64,000 nt of DNA, taken from contig CM067357.1 in assembly GCA_034190875.2 (NCBI GenBank), forward strand, positions 20,537,462 to 20,601,461, given 5' to 3'. Within the stretch, counting starts at the first letter, position 1; the number at the start of each line of letters is the position of its first letter. Shown piece after piece: positions 33,563 to 46,100 of this stretch. The stretch comes from Urechis unicinctus. Its lineage: Eukaryota > Annelida > Polychaeta > Xenopneusta > Urechidae. A program made the translations under genes and the position numbers. Under the pieces are notes generated by a model. It was not told where the DNA came from and did not search any database. It saw nothing but the letters and a program-made list of their open reading frames with translations.

Positions 33563-36200
33563 ATGGCTCTGGATTCTGGATTGCGATAGTGAACGTTTTA
33601 ATTTGGGACCAAAAGCAAATTTGCAATCGTTGGCTTGTCAACGATCAATAACGGATTAACTTCTTAGAAGTTGTAGATTGAGTAAGCTTTATATGATTCA
33701 TCATTTATGATTGTTAAGAACCATTGTCATTTCATGTGTTTGATTGATTTGCTATCTTCGCGGCAATGAGAGCGATAATACGGCCCTGTAGCGCCTGTGA
33801 GACGATGCTAGTTGCATTTTATCTTCGACTTATCAAGCCCATTATATTACATAAACAAATAATTCACCGAGAAAATGTGTCGAATTTTAATAATATGCCG
33901 ATACCTTTTGCAGTTTTCTCAAATTGAACCATGTAATCATTTCAAATTCTTTGCGAAGATACGATACGATAATTTATTAGCCCTATTCGGGAATTTGCTT
34001 TACAGTCTACAATTGACTTGTGTCTCTCTGTCATTCTCCTCGTGTCCCAGCCCCTGCTAGGCCCGTGTTTTGCCAGGAAAATTCCAGATGGCGCTGGAAG
34101 ACGGGTGCTGTGATGAAGAAGAAGCAGTGACCCGAAGATATCGAGCAGTTCCTTCCTGGTGTAGGACAGCCTATGCTTTATTTGCACACGGTCGTCACAT
34201 GATCGGCAACTCACGTTACATATTGATGTGTTGGTCAGAAAGACGGCTGCTCGTTTGGTGATGTTGATGTAGTTTCCAAGGTCGAAGAGTGGAAAGACAC
34301 TGGAAATAGGACCAGGCAAAGCACGTGGCTTTCCTAGAAGCGAAGCGCGTAGTTGAGCAGATTGTCCATGTTTTGCAATTTGGTCTGTTTCGAATAGCCC
34401 AACAGACCAACGTCAGGCTTTATCACCTTGTTGGTCTAACAGTACAACCATTAATTATGTGGTCGATTCGGTACATGCTTACAGAACTCACCCCTATTTT
34501 CACTGAATATGCATGTTCAATCGAGTTTCAGGCGATAAGTGTCGAAAGTGATAATTTAGTTTTGATTAAGATAATGTTTCATTTTCCTATCACCAGCCAA
34601 AAAATATATCTGCGGCAACTTTCCAAGTTTACCAGTGATATTTCCTTCTGAAATACAAGCGGAGGACGGTACACCAGAGAGCCCAATAAATTTCCGATGT
34701 AAATATGGCTGTGTGAACGTAGCCAAATCTATTGATGACTGTTCCTGTTGCCTATTCCCCAAGTTTTCGTTGTTTACTTCGTGATTTGGTGTGCTATTTG
34801 TGCGACTGATTGTTTGTGGCCTTTTCGACATGTTAGCAAGGCATGAAACTAAGAAACATTTTCCACCTGCCATCCGGGCTGGTAGTCTCAAAATCCACTG
34901 CCACAGAATTAATTCAACCAGCCAAAAATAATCTAAATGACTTGATGTGTGTTCACAAATACTTTAAATTTTTTACCCATGACCCACAGAATATAATTTG
35001 CAACAAACACATACCAAAATCAATCACTTGACATACACAGCATGAAAAACATATTGACACTTGGGGAAGAACATATAATATACAACATAAACACCATACT
35101 CGACAACAAACCATCTTTATATCCATGTTGAGACAAAACGCAGTGGCCGACGTTTCGCACATGTCATTACGTTGACTGCTTGCACCGCATCGTGAAGCGC
35201 TGACTAGTTGAAAGCTCGAGCTCCTGTAACAGCTTCTCAAAAGCCGACCCTAATCTTAGAGTATTACCTCCATGCCCCTACTAACATTATTACCTGAAAC
35301 AACAATAATTAGGTGGCATATCCCGGCTCACTGCGACACATGCAAAGATAAACAAGTACTCGAATACAATTCTAGTGCAAAAAAAATCATGACTGCTCGT
35401 GAGGGGTGTTTTACTCCCAAAGTACGGAAGATATCGCTACATATTATCGGATGGGGTAATGGTAGAATGATATTGTTTGTGGAACTGGGATGAAACAAAC
35501 CGTTATATTATATATAAAAGAACAGAAAGCATATGAATAGGGATGCATCATTAGGTATAACCGTCACACTGCATTGTTAGTGTATGTGAACATTTGGTCA
35601 GCTAAGTGAGCGACGGTTTTTTAGCGCCCAATTAAACAATACCAACGGGACATCAGATAAGGCCATATAAGTTGTCCAAATCTATATATTCAGTACTACG
35701 ATGAAGACCGTCTTGATAAACAATCGCTGCGTTTGGAGTAAACAATCACCGACGATATCAGTCTGGGTTTGGAAGGTTAACTGCGTCTTGAATTAAATGC
35801 CGGACGCTCGGCTGCTAGCTGTTTCTTGTGGGCGGATAATAAATACCTAATACATGTGAATTGTTCACTCGCCACCCGGCGAGACTATTGAAAATCAGTA
35901 ACATGTAAACAGTGCCCACAGCCATCAGGCTAGGGGACCTTGACTACAAATAGTCCCTGTGAACCCGCAAACTGCCTCGCCTATGTTCCAATTGGTGAAA
36001 GCTTCTGTCGGTCAGTTGCCGCCTCGCCGCCATGTTGGCAAGTCGGGGCCAGATATAACCGCTTGGTGTGATTTTAGGCCGAGATACTCATTCACTTGAG
36101 TCTTAAGTTGTTGAATCTCACCTTAAGTTCAGATAAATATTCGGTGAGTTGATTTTATAAGATAAAACTAGATAAAACACGGGAACACAGATCATTTTGT
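33563..36200. other. no supported gene
   Basis: Several frames of 60-125 codons. 34556-34891 (-) contains MSKRPQTISRTNSTP, which could begin a small coding exon, but I recognise nothing. A GCCGCCATGTTGG word (about 36028-36040) and a nearby CCAATTGG resemble promoter words. Confidence 0.4.
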
Positions 36201-37620
36201 TGAATTCACGGTTAGACGCCAGAACTAAGAGGGAGTGCAGCACTCTAATTAGTGCTCCAGTTGGTTGCTTGTGAGGCGTAGATGAATGATGAGTGACTGT
36301 GAGGGAGCTGTGGTGGGCAGACATGACATCTGCATGGAGCAGGTTGTCAGAGCCATCACCGGCTGCTCAGCTGACATACTGTATGGAACTATTGTTTTCT
36401 GTAGTATTATGTTTGTCACGGTTTACACCTTACTAAGGGATATGGAGAGAACCCTGTTTCCTTGGTGCACTCTGTCCAAATCATCGCTTGTTGTTAAACA
36501 TTGCTACTGCCTCATCTCTACCTTGTTAGTTTGGTATAAATAGTGATTGTTGCCCCTCTTTTTACACTTGATTGTACAGGAGAAGGACACACAGAATGAA
36601 GTGACGTGCCTCATCCAGCAATCCCTGGAGCATGTTAAATGGCACAATGAGGCAGCTGGAACAGCCACAACATATGGTTGAAACAGCAGCAGTAGCAGCA
36701 CCTTCAAGTGGAACAGACCCTGTGTGGTAATGGTCAGCCCAGCCATCCTCTGGCAGAGCCAGATTCAGTAGATGAAACTGGACTTCTCTTCATGAGGTAA
36801 CTGTGGTTATATACTCAATGCCTTAACTACTAAGGGTAAATGTTAACTAAAGCAGGTCATGTGATTGAACTTGTCTATATACCTGCTGACCATGTGTAAA
36901 CAAACAGTACCAACTGGTGCTGTAACTGCCATCATCAACAAAGGGCTCTCTTGATGATTGACCTGCAACATCAACAGTTGTTGCAAAACTGGCCATGAAT
37001 CCTCGTCTTTGACAAAGCTCGCCCTTTCTACAGATTTGGTTCACAACATCAAACTCTGCTTAATATGTTATGAATATACAAAATCAGGTGAGTTGCATAA
37101 AGCTTAGGCCAACATCTCAGTTCAAACTTGATAATTGAACTTAAAGTTATAGCATAAAATGAAGTTAATGTGTAATATTTGATACCTTATGACTGTAACA
37201 GCCAAGGATGTAATGCTATATTGAGGTTGATTTGTCTGTTGTGATGTGTGTACCCAGAGATGGGGAGGAGGTAGACATGGAGGGGAACCAGAGAGTTAAT
37301 GAAAAGGAGGTGGTCTGACTTGGCTGCTGGCAGCAATGGGATGTCCAACAAGGTCACTCCTCAGATGACCCCTCACATTCTGACCATCAAACACTAACAG
37401 GTTCAATATCTCCCTGTTAACATGCTTTAACAGTAACGAGGCAATTGATCTACCACAATAACATATCAATGCTTTAGTAAAGGCTGTGACTGGGTTGAAT
37501 ATGTGGGACTAGGTGATGTGTTGAGTATAGAAGAGGCCTGTTTGTTAAGACAAGCCTCATGTACAGATCATCAAAGACATGTTATATGGTGACTGAAGCA
37601 GCTTGGGTTGAGCTTACATG
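36201..37620. other. possible exon remnants, unrecognised
   Basis: Somewhat less AT-rich than its surroundings. A frame 36286-36543 (+) begins MMSDCEGAVVGRHDICMEQ. An exon-like block from about 36580 (after TTGTACAG) reads EKDTQNEVTCLIQQSLEHVK before a stop. These may be decayed transposon exons. No family assignment is possible. Confidence 0.25.
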
Positions 37621-37623
37621 ATA

Positions 37624-37700
37624 GATGTTGTGGTGTAGTGGTATACTGCATCTCCTTTGATCCACAGGTTGTGGGTTCAATACCAAGGTGTGAAAATCTA
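37624..37700 (+). repeat. tRNA-derived SINE-like head
   Basis: A-box-like TGGTGTAGTGGT (37631-37642) and B-box-like GGGTTCAATACC (37673-37684) at the spacing of an RNA polymerase III internal promoter. The T stem pairs poorly, so this is not a functional tRNA; a SINE head or tRNA pseudogene is more likely. Confidence 0.5.
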
Positions 37701-37786
37701 ACTGGTTATCTGTGACTTGGATGATCACGTTAAATGGCAGTCCCGTCTCTTTTGGTTTGTATTTATTATCTACATAACTTGGTGTT

Positions 37787-38098
37787 GTACAGAGGCATAC
37801 AGCTGGTGATACAGGGATATGATGTCCTGGTAGGTTAGTGACGCAGAAATATGGTGTCCTTTCAGTAACCTACCAGGGTGTACAGAGACATACAGCTAGT
37901 GACTCATGAATATGGTGTGCTCCTGTTAGCAATCTGTCAAATTGTACAAAGGCATACAGCTAGTGACACAAGAATATGGTGTCCTCTCATCAATCTGTCA
38001 TGTTGCTGGTGTCACAGGAATGTGTGTCCTATCAGCAATCTGCCATGTTGTACAGAGGCATGCCACTGTTGAATTGGTGTCCTGTCAGCAATATGTAC
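37787..38098. repeat. degenerate tandem repeat (unit about 65-105 bp)
   Basis: GTACAGAGGCATACAGCT.GTGA recurs at 37787, 37880, 37944 and 38050, each followed by variants of ATATGGTGTCCT and CAGCAATCTGTCA. Confidence 0.75.
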
Positions 38099-38099
38099 T

Positions 38100-38855
38100 T
38101 CGTTACTTTTCCTGGTGGATGTGTGGTGGAACTCGAAGAGGCCGACTAAAGGAATGTCTGCTTCTTTGTGTAGTAATTGTCAGGCAGTTGGCTCTTGTTC
38201 TGAGAGACAGTATTCCCAGCCAAGCTTTTCTATCATGCCAGATACACTGCTAGTGTAATGAAAGTCGCCAATGCAAATCAGGCGGGAAGGGTTTGGAACC
38301 TGTCAAGCTTGGCGGAGTCAGACAAGGTGCGTGGGTCTCACATGGCAATGCAGTACTCCTTATTTGGGCACTAAGTTTCATGTAGACTGCTTTCTTGTAG
38401 TGGATCATGCAACCATAGGTGTTCCTTTGGACAAAGTTTAGAATATTGCTGGTTTTCTTAGCTACTGTGTCTATATGTGTCTATATGTGTCTATATGTGC
38501 AAACCACTTGTAGTTATCTGCATTTATGACACCAAGATATTTGTGCTGTCACGATCCAGTGCTGTGCCAAAGATGATGTATGTGAAAGTAACTTATTCTC
38601 TGTTTAGCGAAAAACGTAGGACTGAGCATATAGAATCATTGTAGGACTTCTGTCTTTTGACTTCTGTAGGGCATCAATGAATTTATCTCTATAATATACT
38701 GTTGTCTGCATATAAGGGAGTTTGGGACCTGACACTCTAGGGTAGGTCATTGATATAAATGAGAAATATAACAGGTGCAAGTACTGTGCCTTATGGGACA
38801 GTAGTAGGAGTGCAGTAGGAGGTTTCCCCTTCCAGGTCTATGTCATTAATGGTCA
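38100..38855 (-). pseudogene. non-LTR retrotransposon reverse transcriptase fragment, decayed
   Basis: Minus-strand translation gives EGETSYCTPTTVP, a stop, GTVLAPVIFLIYINDLP, YADNSIL, KYLGVINADNYKWFAHID, VAKKTSNILNFVQRNTYG, then, in another frame, HYTSSVSGMIEKLGWEY. This is the order of LINE reverse transcriptase blocks (VPQGTVLGPLLFLIYINDLP, the F/YADD active site, KYLGV..., and the RRAARFV...LGW tail). The active site reads YADN and there are at least three in-frame stops, plus a 10-bp triplication (38463-38497) and frame changes, so it is dead. Jockey/CR1-like by pattern; the clade is not resolved. The 5' part is missing before the assembly gap. Confidence 0.8.
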
Positions 38856-38937
38856 TGTCTATGTCATCAGTATTCGTGGCTGTGTCACATTGGTCATGTC
38901 CACGTGAACAATGGACATGTCAACAATGGTCTAGTCC

Positions 38938-39022
38938 ATGTCAACAATGATCATTGCCATGACAACAATGATCATTACCTTGACAACAATGATCATTGCC
39001 ATGACAACAATGATCATTGCCA
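38938..39022. repeat. 21-bp minisatellite beside the gap
   Basis: About four copies of TCATTGCCATGACAACAATG (21-bp period) with TGATCA at each junction, running toward the run of Ns. The gap may represent uncollapsed copies of this repeat. Confidence 0.85.
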
Positions 39023-39082
39023 TGTCGTCATGGCCATGTCAACAGTTGCCATGCTAACAGTAGGTATCCCAACTGCCCACTT

Positions 39083-39182
39083 NNNNNNNNNNNNNNNNNN
39101 NNNNNNNNNNNNNNNNNNNNNNNNNNNNNNNNNNNNNNNNNNNNNNNNNNNNNNNNNNNNNNNNNNNNNNNNNNNNNNNNNN
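39083..39182. other. assembly gap (100 Ns)
   Basis: Exactly 100 Ns, a conventional placeholder; the true length is unknown. Confidence 0.99.
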
Positions 39183-39896
39183 GGTCCATTGTTCATAAAG
39201 TGCATTAGCTGTAATTTGTTGCTAACTCAGGGAGAAACCAGCACGTGGAATAATTGACCCAGGTTTGTTAAATCAGCATAAATTACTGTTGCCCACTTCG
39301 AACGGCGACTGTATATTGGCAATATGTTGCTGGAAAAGCCTACATAGCATAAAAGAAACGGCCTTCTCGATTTGTAGCAACACGCTGTGAGATCAATAAA
39401 TTGCATATAAATAGGACGCAGTCAGTCGATAGCAAAAACAAAATATCATAAGTCCAGCGCAGTGATTTTTAACTTTATTCGTCCATAATTGGTGCTGGAT
39501 CATATCCCACAGTGGTGTAGATAATAGTTTCGCGAGCAAGCTTAAATGGAGCCGCAATATATTTCCCAATGAAGATATATGAATAACCCTAAAGAGCGTG
39601 CGATGTTGATATCAATGTGTGATTTTGCTTTCCGGAAGCGAAATAGTAACCTAAAGATGAATAGTAGCACAATATATCCAAGTTAAAAAATTACATAATT
39701 ACACGCAACGACAGAAAAAAAAAATTAAGGTGACGCAATTGAAGGATTAATTTGGCTTCAGAGAAATTGAATGACGTCGATTATCGGCCTCTAATCAAGA
39801 CGAGCTCTGTTAACGGCATGGCGATGTCTCTATGTTAAGATACCACGATGGCGACAATGAAGAGATAACATCATAAATATATGTATAAATTTATTT
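39183..39896. other. no gene seen
   Basis: AT-rich sequence without long frames or recognisable repeats. Confidence 0.5.
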
Positions 39897-39912
39897 ATAT
39901 ATATATATATAT

Positions 39913-39993
<81 letters not shown>

Positions 39994-40185
39994 AGCTATA
40001 TATTCACCTTGTTAATACATAGCATTTATTTTAACTTATCTGGTTTTTGACAGCCGTTGAAAATTTAGATCAGCGAAATAGTTAGTAATGTGTGATTGTA
40101 CTGTACGATATATATTATATATTATATTTATATTTATATATATATATAGTATTAATTATAGACAGATATATATATATATATATTC
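39897..40185. repeat. (AT)n tracts
   Basis: A tract of nearly pure AT at 39897-39990, and shorter TATA-rich runs at about 40108-40185. Confidence 0.95.
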
Positions 40186-42906
40186 CAATGATATATGCAC
40201 TTCATATGTTATGACCAAATATATCTTTTTATAAATGTCCCAAAGCTGTGTTTGACGCTGAATGTTTATGCTTTTTACTCATAGGAAAATGAAAAATATA
40301 CAATTGACCATACAAATAATCCTCATGCTTGTACTTAGCATTACAATAGTGGTTGATGATCCCATCATGTGACTTAGTTTCAGCATCACAACACGCTTGT
40401 TCGATGTGCATGCAAGTTATTTTAATGTAACAGATTATTCCCAAGATTATTGTGTGCATGCAGACAATAGGCTCTCATTATCGAGCACGGTATCCCATAT
40501 TGAAACCCATTAGCTAGTTGATGTATGCTGCATCCGTTAATTGTGATTCATGCTTACAGAGGCCATCAGATCCGCAAAGGCTGAGCCCTAGCAGTTGTTT
40601 GCGTCAATAGTCGTTCTGAATTATCCATACCGTTTGAATGCCAGCCACATAGTGTGCTCTGATTACTTATACATCGTTAACGGCTTATGAGCTGATATTA
40701 ACTTAGTTTCCCAATTACAGTAGATGAATGATATGGCCCGCTCAGTTAACTTAAACATCTTCATCATAGGTATACGCTACGAAAAGCATTGGCAATACTG
40801 CGTAACTGGCACGTGCTACAGTTCTGTGATAAAATGCGGCGGATGTATTCATTTACAATAAATCGTTTCACATGGAAATAAAGCAATTTGATCCAAATGC
40901 TGACGGATAAGCAGCGTTTTTATTGTGAGGTCAGTCTTTTTAATCACTACCATCGGTATTCCAGGGAGCGTCGCATTAATGACATTCCGAATCATAGATC
41001 ATATAAACTTGCGGTTTATTATCTCATTCTTAGTAATGAAATTCTGATTAAACAATATTTTAGTACATGGTTCTATTAACGTTGTGACACTCAATATACA
41101 GAGCTATAGTAACCATTGAAGGTGTCTGTAAAGGACTCTTTTTTGTTGAGTTGGTTTATAGGGCTTAACATGGTTACAAAAGACCAATTGCCATGTCCGG
41201 TAGGGTATAATTCCTAAACAATGAGCTGGGCACTGCAAAATACCACGGATATTGTCCCACCATAACACAGTTATATTGCAATCATGCAGATATTCAGCAT
41301 AACATACAAAAATACACAGTCACATGCAAATTCCTCATTACCAAATGAATTATTTACCGAAGATTTCAGCAGCCGTCGTGCATTTACGTGCAAGATAAAT
41401 GATGTGCATATTACTGCGCAGCATGTTGTTGCTAATGCATACTTATATCACCAGGTACAATTGTCTGTGAACGGAATATACTATATAAGTGTATGAGAAA
41501 CTAATAAACACAATAAATTATTGCTTTTTTTAGGCAAATCTTAACATGCAGTAAATCATCGTTTTACATTGCCATTCTTGTCAATTAAGAGTTATAGCGT
41601 GCTTTATCTATCAGCAACTAATATAATGAATAACATTCACCGCACATTTCTATCATGCCAGCGTGTTGCTTAAATGCTCACGGCGGGTGATATGTTCACT
41701 AGTACTGGTTTACTCCTACTATGTATCAATATGCAATAAACGTATATCATCTTACTCTTGCCCCACTCGACCCAGGTTACACCTGATAATGACATACCTA
41801 ACCTTTGATCCAACAAGCCATAATGCAACTGAAACATTAAAACAAACGACGCAATAACGGTTTTTGTTACGTTGATGGTTCACGTGCTGTTGAATATAAA
41901 TTGCTGACTCAGTGATTCTCCATCGTGCGCAATGTATAGTCTTAAATGGTGCCAATATGCCAGGTTACCCCATATTAAATGAATTATCATTTCAGCAAAT
42001 TGGTAATAAAACGGATCATGAAGTTCCATACGGTAACATTTTTGAAACTGATTATCTGACACTACATATGTTTCTTCTGCATGCAAAACAAACTATAACC
42101 TGGATCGCAAAAAGTTGCTGCTGTATTCTCATAGTGTGAACTCGGGTCAACAGTAGCTACGAACCACCGTAAACTATTGATGCTTATCCAGAGCTGTGAT
42201 TCGCTGACCGCGTGATTCCAACAAATACGTTGTCTCTACACAATAGCAGACTGTCTATTTCCCATTACTGAATAAGCAGGCATTTTACGACTGACGCATC
42301 TGCTTTTGAGCCAAATAATTCTTTAAAGTTCCCAATTGACATATAATTATTGAGAAAATTTCCAAATCGGCCCGCAATTTAAATGTGTTCATGTTGCGCT
42401 TCCATTAAGCAGATCTTAACGAGCATGTGGAATAACGTTGCCAAATTCATCGTAATGTCAAAAGCAACCATTACACACAAAACTTACATCAAAAGACCTT
42501 TTACCGTTCGATGCAGTCTACATCACATGATATGCGTATCGCAGCATATAAACCATATTCGAATAGAAGGTCGGTAATATCAACCTCTAATATAACATTG
42601 CGTGACTTCGGTTGATAGCATTATACCTGCTTCTCTCCGGAGCAGTTACAATGAAATGTGAGGCAATATGTATTGTGCAACAGCTTACAACGAGATTATG
42701 ATACCGCCTAAAGGCAGTCTTTCTTCATTTGGGCTGTTGTTGCTTGGCTTATTGATAAAAATGTGAGCAATTTTACAATTCTCATAAACATCGCGCTCAC
42801 ATACTCACATATTCTCTTATCAACTAAATAGTTCTATGTTCTATATTTTGGGATACATTGGTCAAATTGGCTCTCATATTGTTGAAGTTATATTATAGTA
42901 TAAAAC
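40186..42906. other. no gene seen
   Basis: AT-rich desert. Open frames are all under 80 codons with no recognisable content. Confidence 0.5.
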
Positions 42907-43040
42907 ATATATATATATATATACGTATATATATATACATACATATGTTAAAATATATATATATATTTATATATATGTATATATATACATTTATATATAT
43001 ATATATTTATATATATATATAAATAAATATGAATATATAC

Positions 43041-43092
<52 letters not shown>

Positions 43093-43096
43093 TTAT

Positions 43097-43168
<72 letters not shown>

Positions 43169-43176
43169 CTCTATAT
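42907..43176. repeat. (AT)n tract, interrupted
   Basis: TA dinucleotides with TAC, TTT and TAAA interruptions; the longest pure run is about 43098-43160. Confidence 0.95.
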
Positions 43177-46100
43177 ATTGTGTTTTAATAAATTGTAATC
43201 TATAAACCAAATCTTGTAGCTGTAAGCTGAGGCTTCTGACTTTCGTAGGCAGCAATACCTTTCATTTGCTTCATCTGTTCCAACAGACATGTCAAATGTT
43301 GGTTAGGCACGAAACAGGTCTGATTAGACAGGTCAGTTGCAAGTTCATTACTAATGCACTTTTGGGCGCCTTGGTTAACCTCGATTTTTGTCCATGTATT
43401 TGCTGTTGCTAAATGACTCGAATGCAACCCATTCTTGTTGTTGTGGATGGCTGTGCATCGACAGCGTATCTATACATACGATATGTAAACAACCGCCGCC
43501 TTTGACTAGTATACGCAACCGATTATAATATGGGTTACGTAGATACGCATATGCAATTACATAATTATCTGGGATTATAGTTCCATCTCCCACCGTTCTT
43601 ATCATTGTATTTCCCCTAAAATGTCATCCTGCCATATCTGGTTCATGATTTACTTTGTTGCAAGTCAGCACAAAGAGCCGCTATTACTGATATGACGAAA
43701 TTGTACGGATATCATTTTGGAATAAATATATAAGTATCGGTTGACAATACATTTTTGCGTCTAATTATGTTCATTGAAAGCACCTTAAAATTATTCGGCC
43801 ATTGAACATTGTACTTCTTCCGCTCGAGTCCACGATATACATTAGTCATATGCATAATTGCTGTTGACTCAAGGTGCATATGTCGCAAAACGAGTCAAAG
43901 AAAAACGAACGTTTTGCAACAAAGTACCTGCAGCAATGACTTTGACGTCAGTGTTCTTCTTAGCTAAATACAGTTCAACAGTCAAATTAAACCAGCATCG
44001 GGGATCAACGTCAAACTTAGTCGGCACATTCAACAACATTTTGGGCATGTTGCACCAATTTCCTATCTGCCCGAAATAATCATTGGAAATACAGCTCCAC
44101 CTTCCTCCACAGCATATCTTTGCGAGGCAACATCATGCAATTTAGACGTATGCCTGTGATAAATATTATAAACAGCCATCATTTGTAATGTGGTTATGTA
44201 ATGCAAATCGATAGTACACAACCGATAACTTCAATCGAGTATATTTGGTTTGCGATGCTATTTAGGATGAAATCATCGTTAAAGCTGTAATGAACGTTCC
44301 TTTAATTTGGCTCTAAGCTACCACTTTACATTTATCTACTTGGCTGGATTATGTACATAACGTTGAGTCGAAGCCGTATGGTTTGCGTTGCATACGAACC
44401 TTGCATCACTCGATTTAATCAACCGGTATTGCAGTCAGACTTCTGGATAAGGCTTACAATGCACTTCATATTTCAATAGCTACTCTTCGTTGCATGCGTG
44501 ATTGTGTTTTGTTACTGACAGCGTCAACCAGAGCATCGAACGCCGCATTAGTCTTTTTGCCCTATTGAGGTGAAAAGCTACAAGCATGTTTAATAAGGCC
44601 TTAATATAACTGTACATTGTTCACATGACAAACTACCATGGATGACGAAAATTAATTGCTTTGACTGAAGCATGAATGCATCTGTTCAGGGATAATTTGT
44701 GGTTATGATCTACATTCGAATGATTGACTGTACTATTCATTCTGTCAAATATTTATGATCTTGAAAACCCGGGGCAAGTAACATTATGGTATATATCACT
44801 CGGATGAAACTACGGGCTAGTGGTGTTTCTACATTGTATTGTAGGAGGCTAAATGTGTCTGTTGATCGTGAAAGCATACGAAGTAATATTTGTGTCATTT
44901 GGCATACCAACGTATATTAAAAATGAAGAAGAACGCATCCTTCCCTCATCACACATTGACAGAATATCGATTGAAAATAATCGCACCGGAGCACTCGTTA
45001 CTGCTTGGAAGTAATATCGATTGGATGAATTATTTTAGCCGTTTGCATTGCATCTGCATTTACAAAAACTGAGTTTTATTTTGGCCACTACTGTTTTTAT
45101 GCTTTTTGCCAAAATTGCCAGTTACTCATGCACACCATGTGCGTGCTCTACTACATCAGGTTGTGCACTGTTTAATGAGAAAACTGAATTACCGTCATTT
45201 ATGGTGCCATCGTTCAGATTGGACTTTGAATGAGCTGCAGCAGCATCCAATTCTGACCGATCACCAGGGTTATCTGCATTGCGACGTTTAGTTCCCTTTT
45301 TCAGCCCTACCCGTTCGTAAGTGTCTTTTAATAGGCATATTTCATTGAGTTTATTTGACTCTTGTAAATCAGTGCGAAAGAAATTCTTATTTGCCCCAAC
45401 CCTTTCCACGGAGTAGCCTATTAAATGTATTTGGTGTACGGTCGAACCAGCATATATGTTCATGCTAACATGCTATCGATCTTGGCGGAATATGATTGCC
45501 AAGCATCGCTTATTACTTCGAAATTCCCCACCATAACGTAACTATAGCCAAGCACAGTGATGTTACATTCCTCGCGGTCGTGCGTTGATCATCGTCACGG
45601 TTGCTTTGCTGCGATTGATGTTATGTTATATTTGTCATGTGTTGAGAAGATGAGGCGCATTAACGAATGCATGCTGGCAGCATTATCAAACAATATAGTA
45701 CATTATAAGCTAACCCAACAATGTGCATGTACATCACTGCTCTCCAGCTGGCTGTCATATTTGGTCGTTGATTTAAAATTGAATAATGCATACTGCCTAT
45801 CCCAGGAAGACAGCGCAAACACTTGTCTAAAATATATTGCTTACTCATTTAAACTGTTATACTTATTCAAGTAGTTCACCTGTCTACATATTTGTAATAT
45901 ATGATGTATATGCGTAAAATCAGAATCGACGTATCACTGGGCGATTCTGTATTCCGCCAAGATCGATAGCATGTTTGCATGAACATACATGCTGACAGCG
46001 CTCAGCGTACGGGGCAGTCGCCACTGAATTATTAACCCCATCTACGTAGCATTGCCGTTGCAATGCTGTTAGTAATATGGCATGACTATTCAAGTATGGC

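Noticed and set aside
33942-34319. A 125-codon minus-strand frame that briefly resembled a LINE ORF (HRLSYTRKELLDI)
   Set aside because: The rest shows no reverse transcriptase or endonuclease motif, and neighbouring frames do not continue it.
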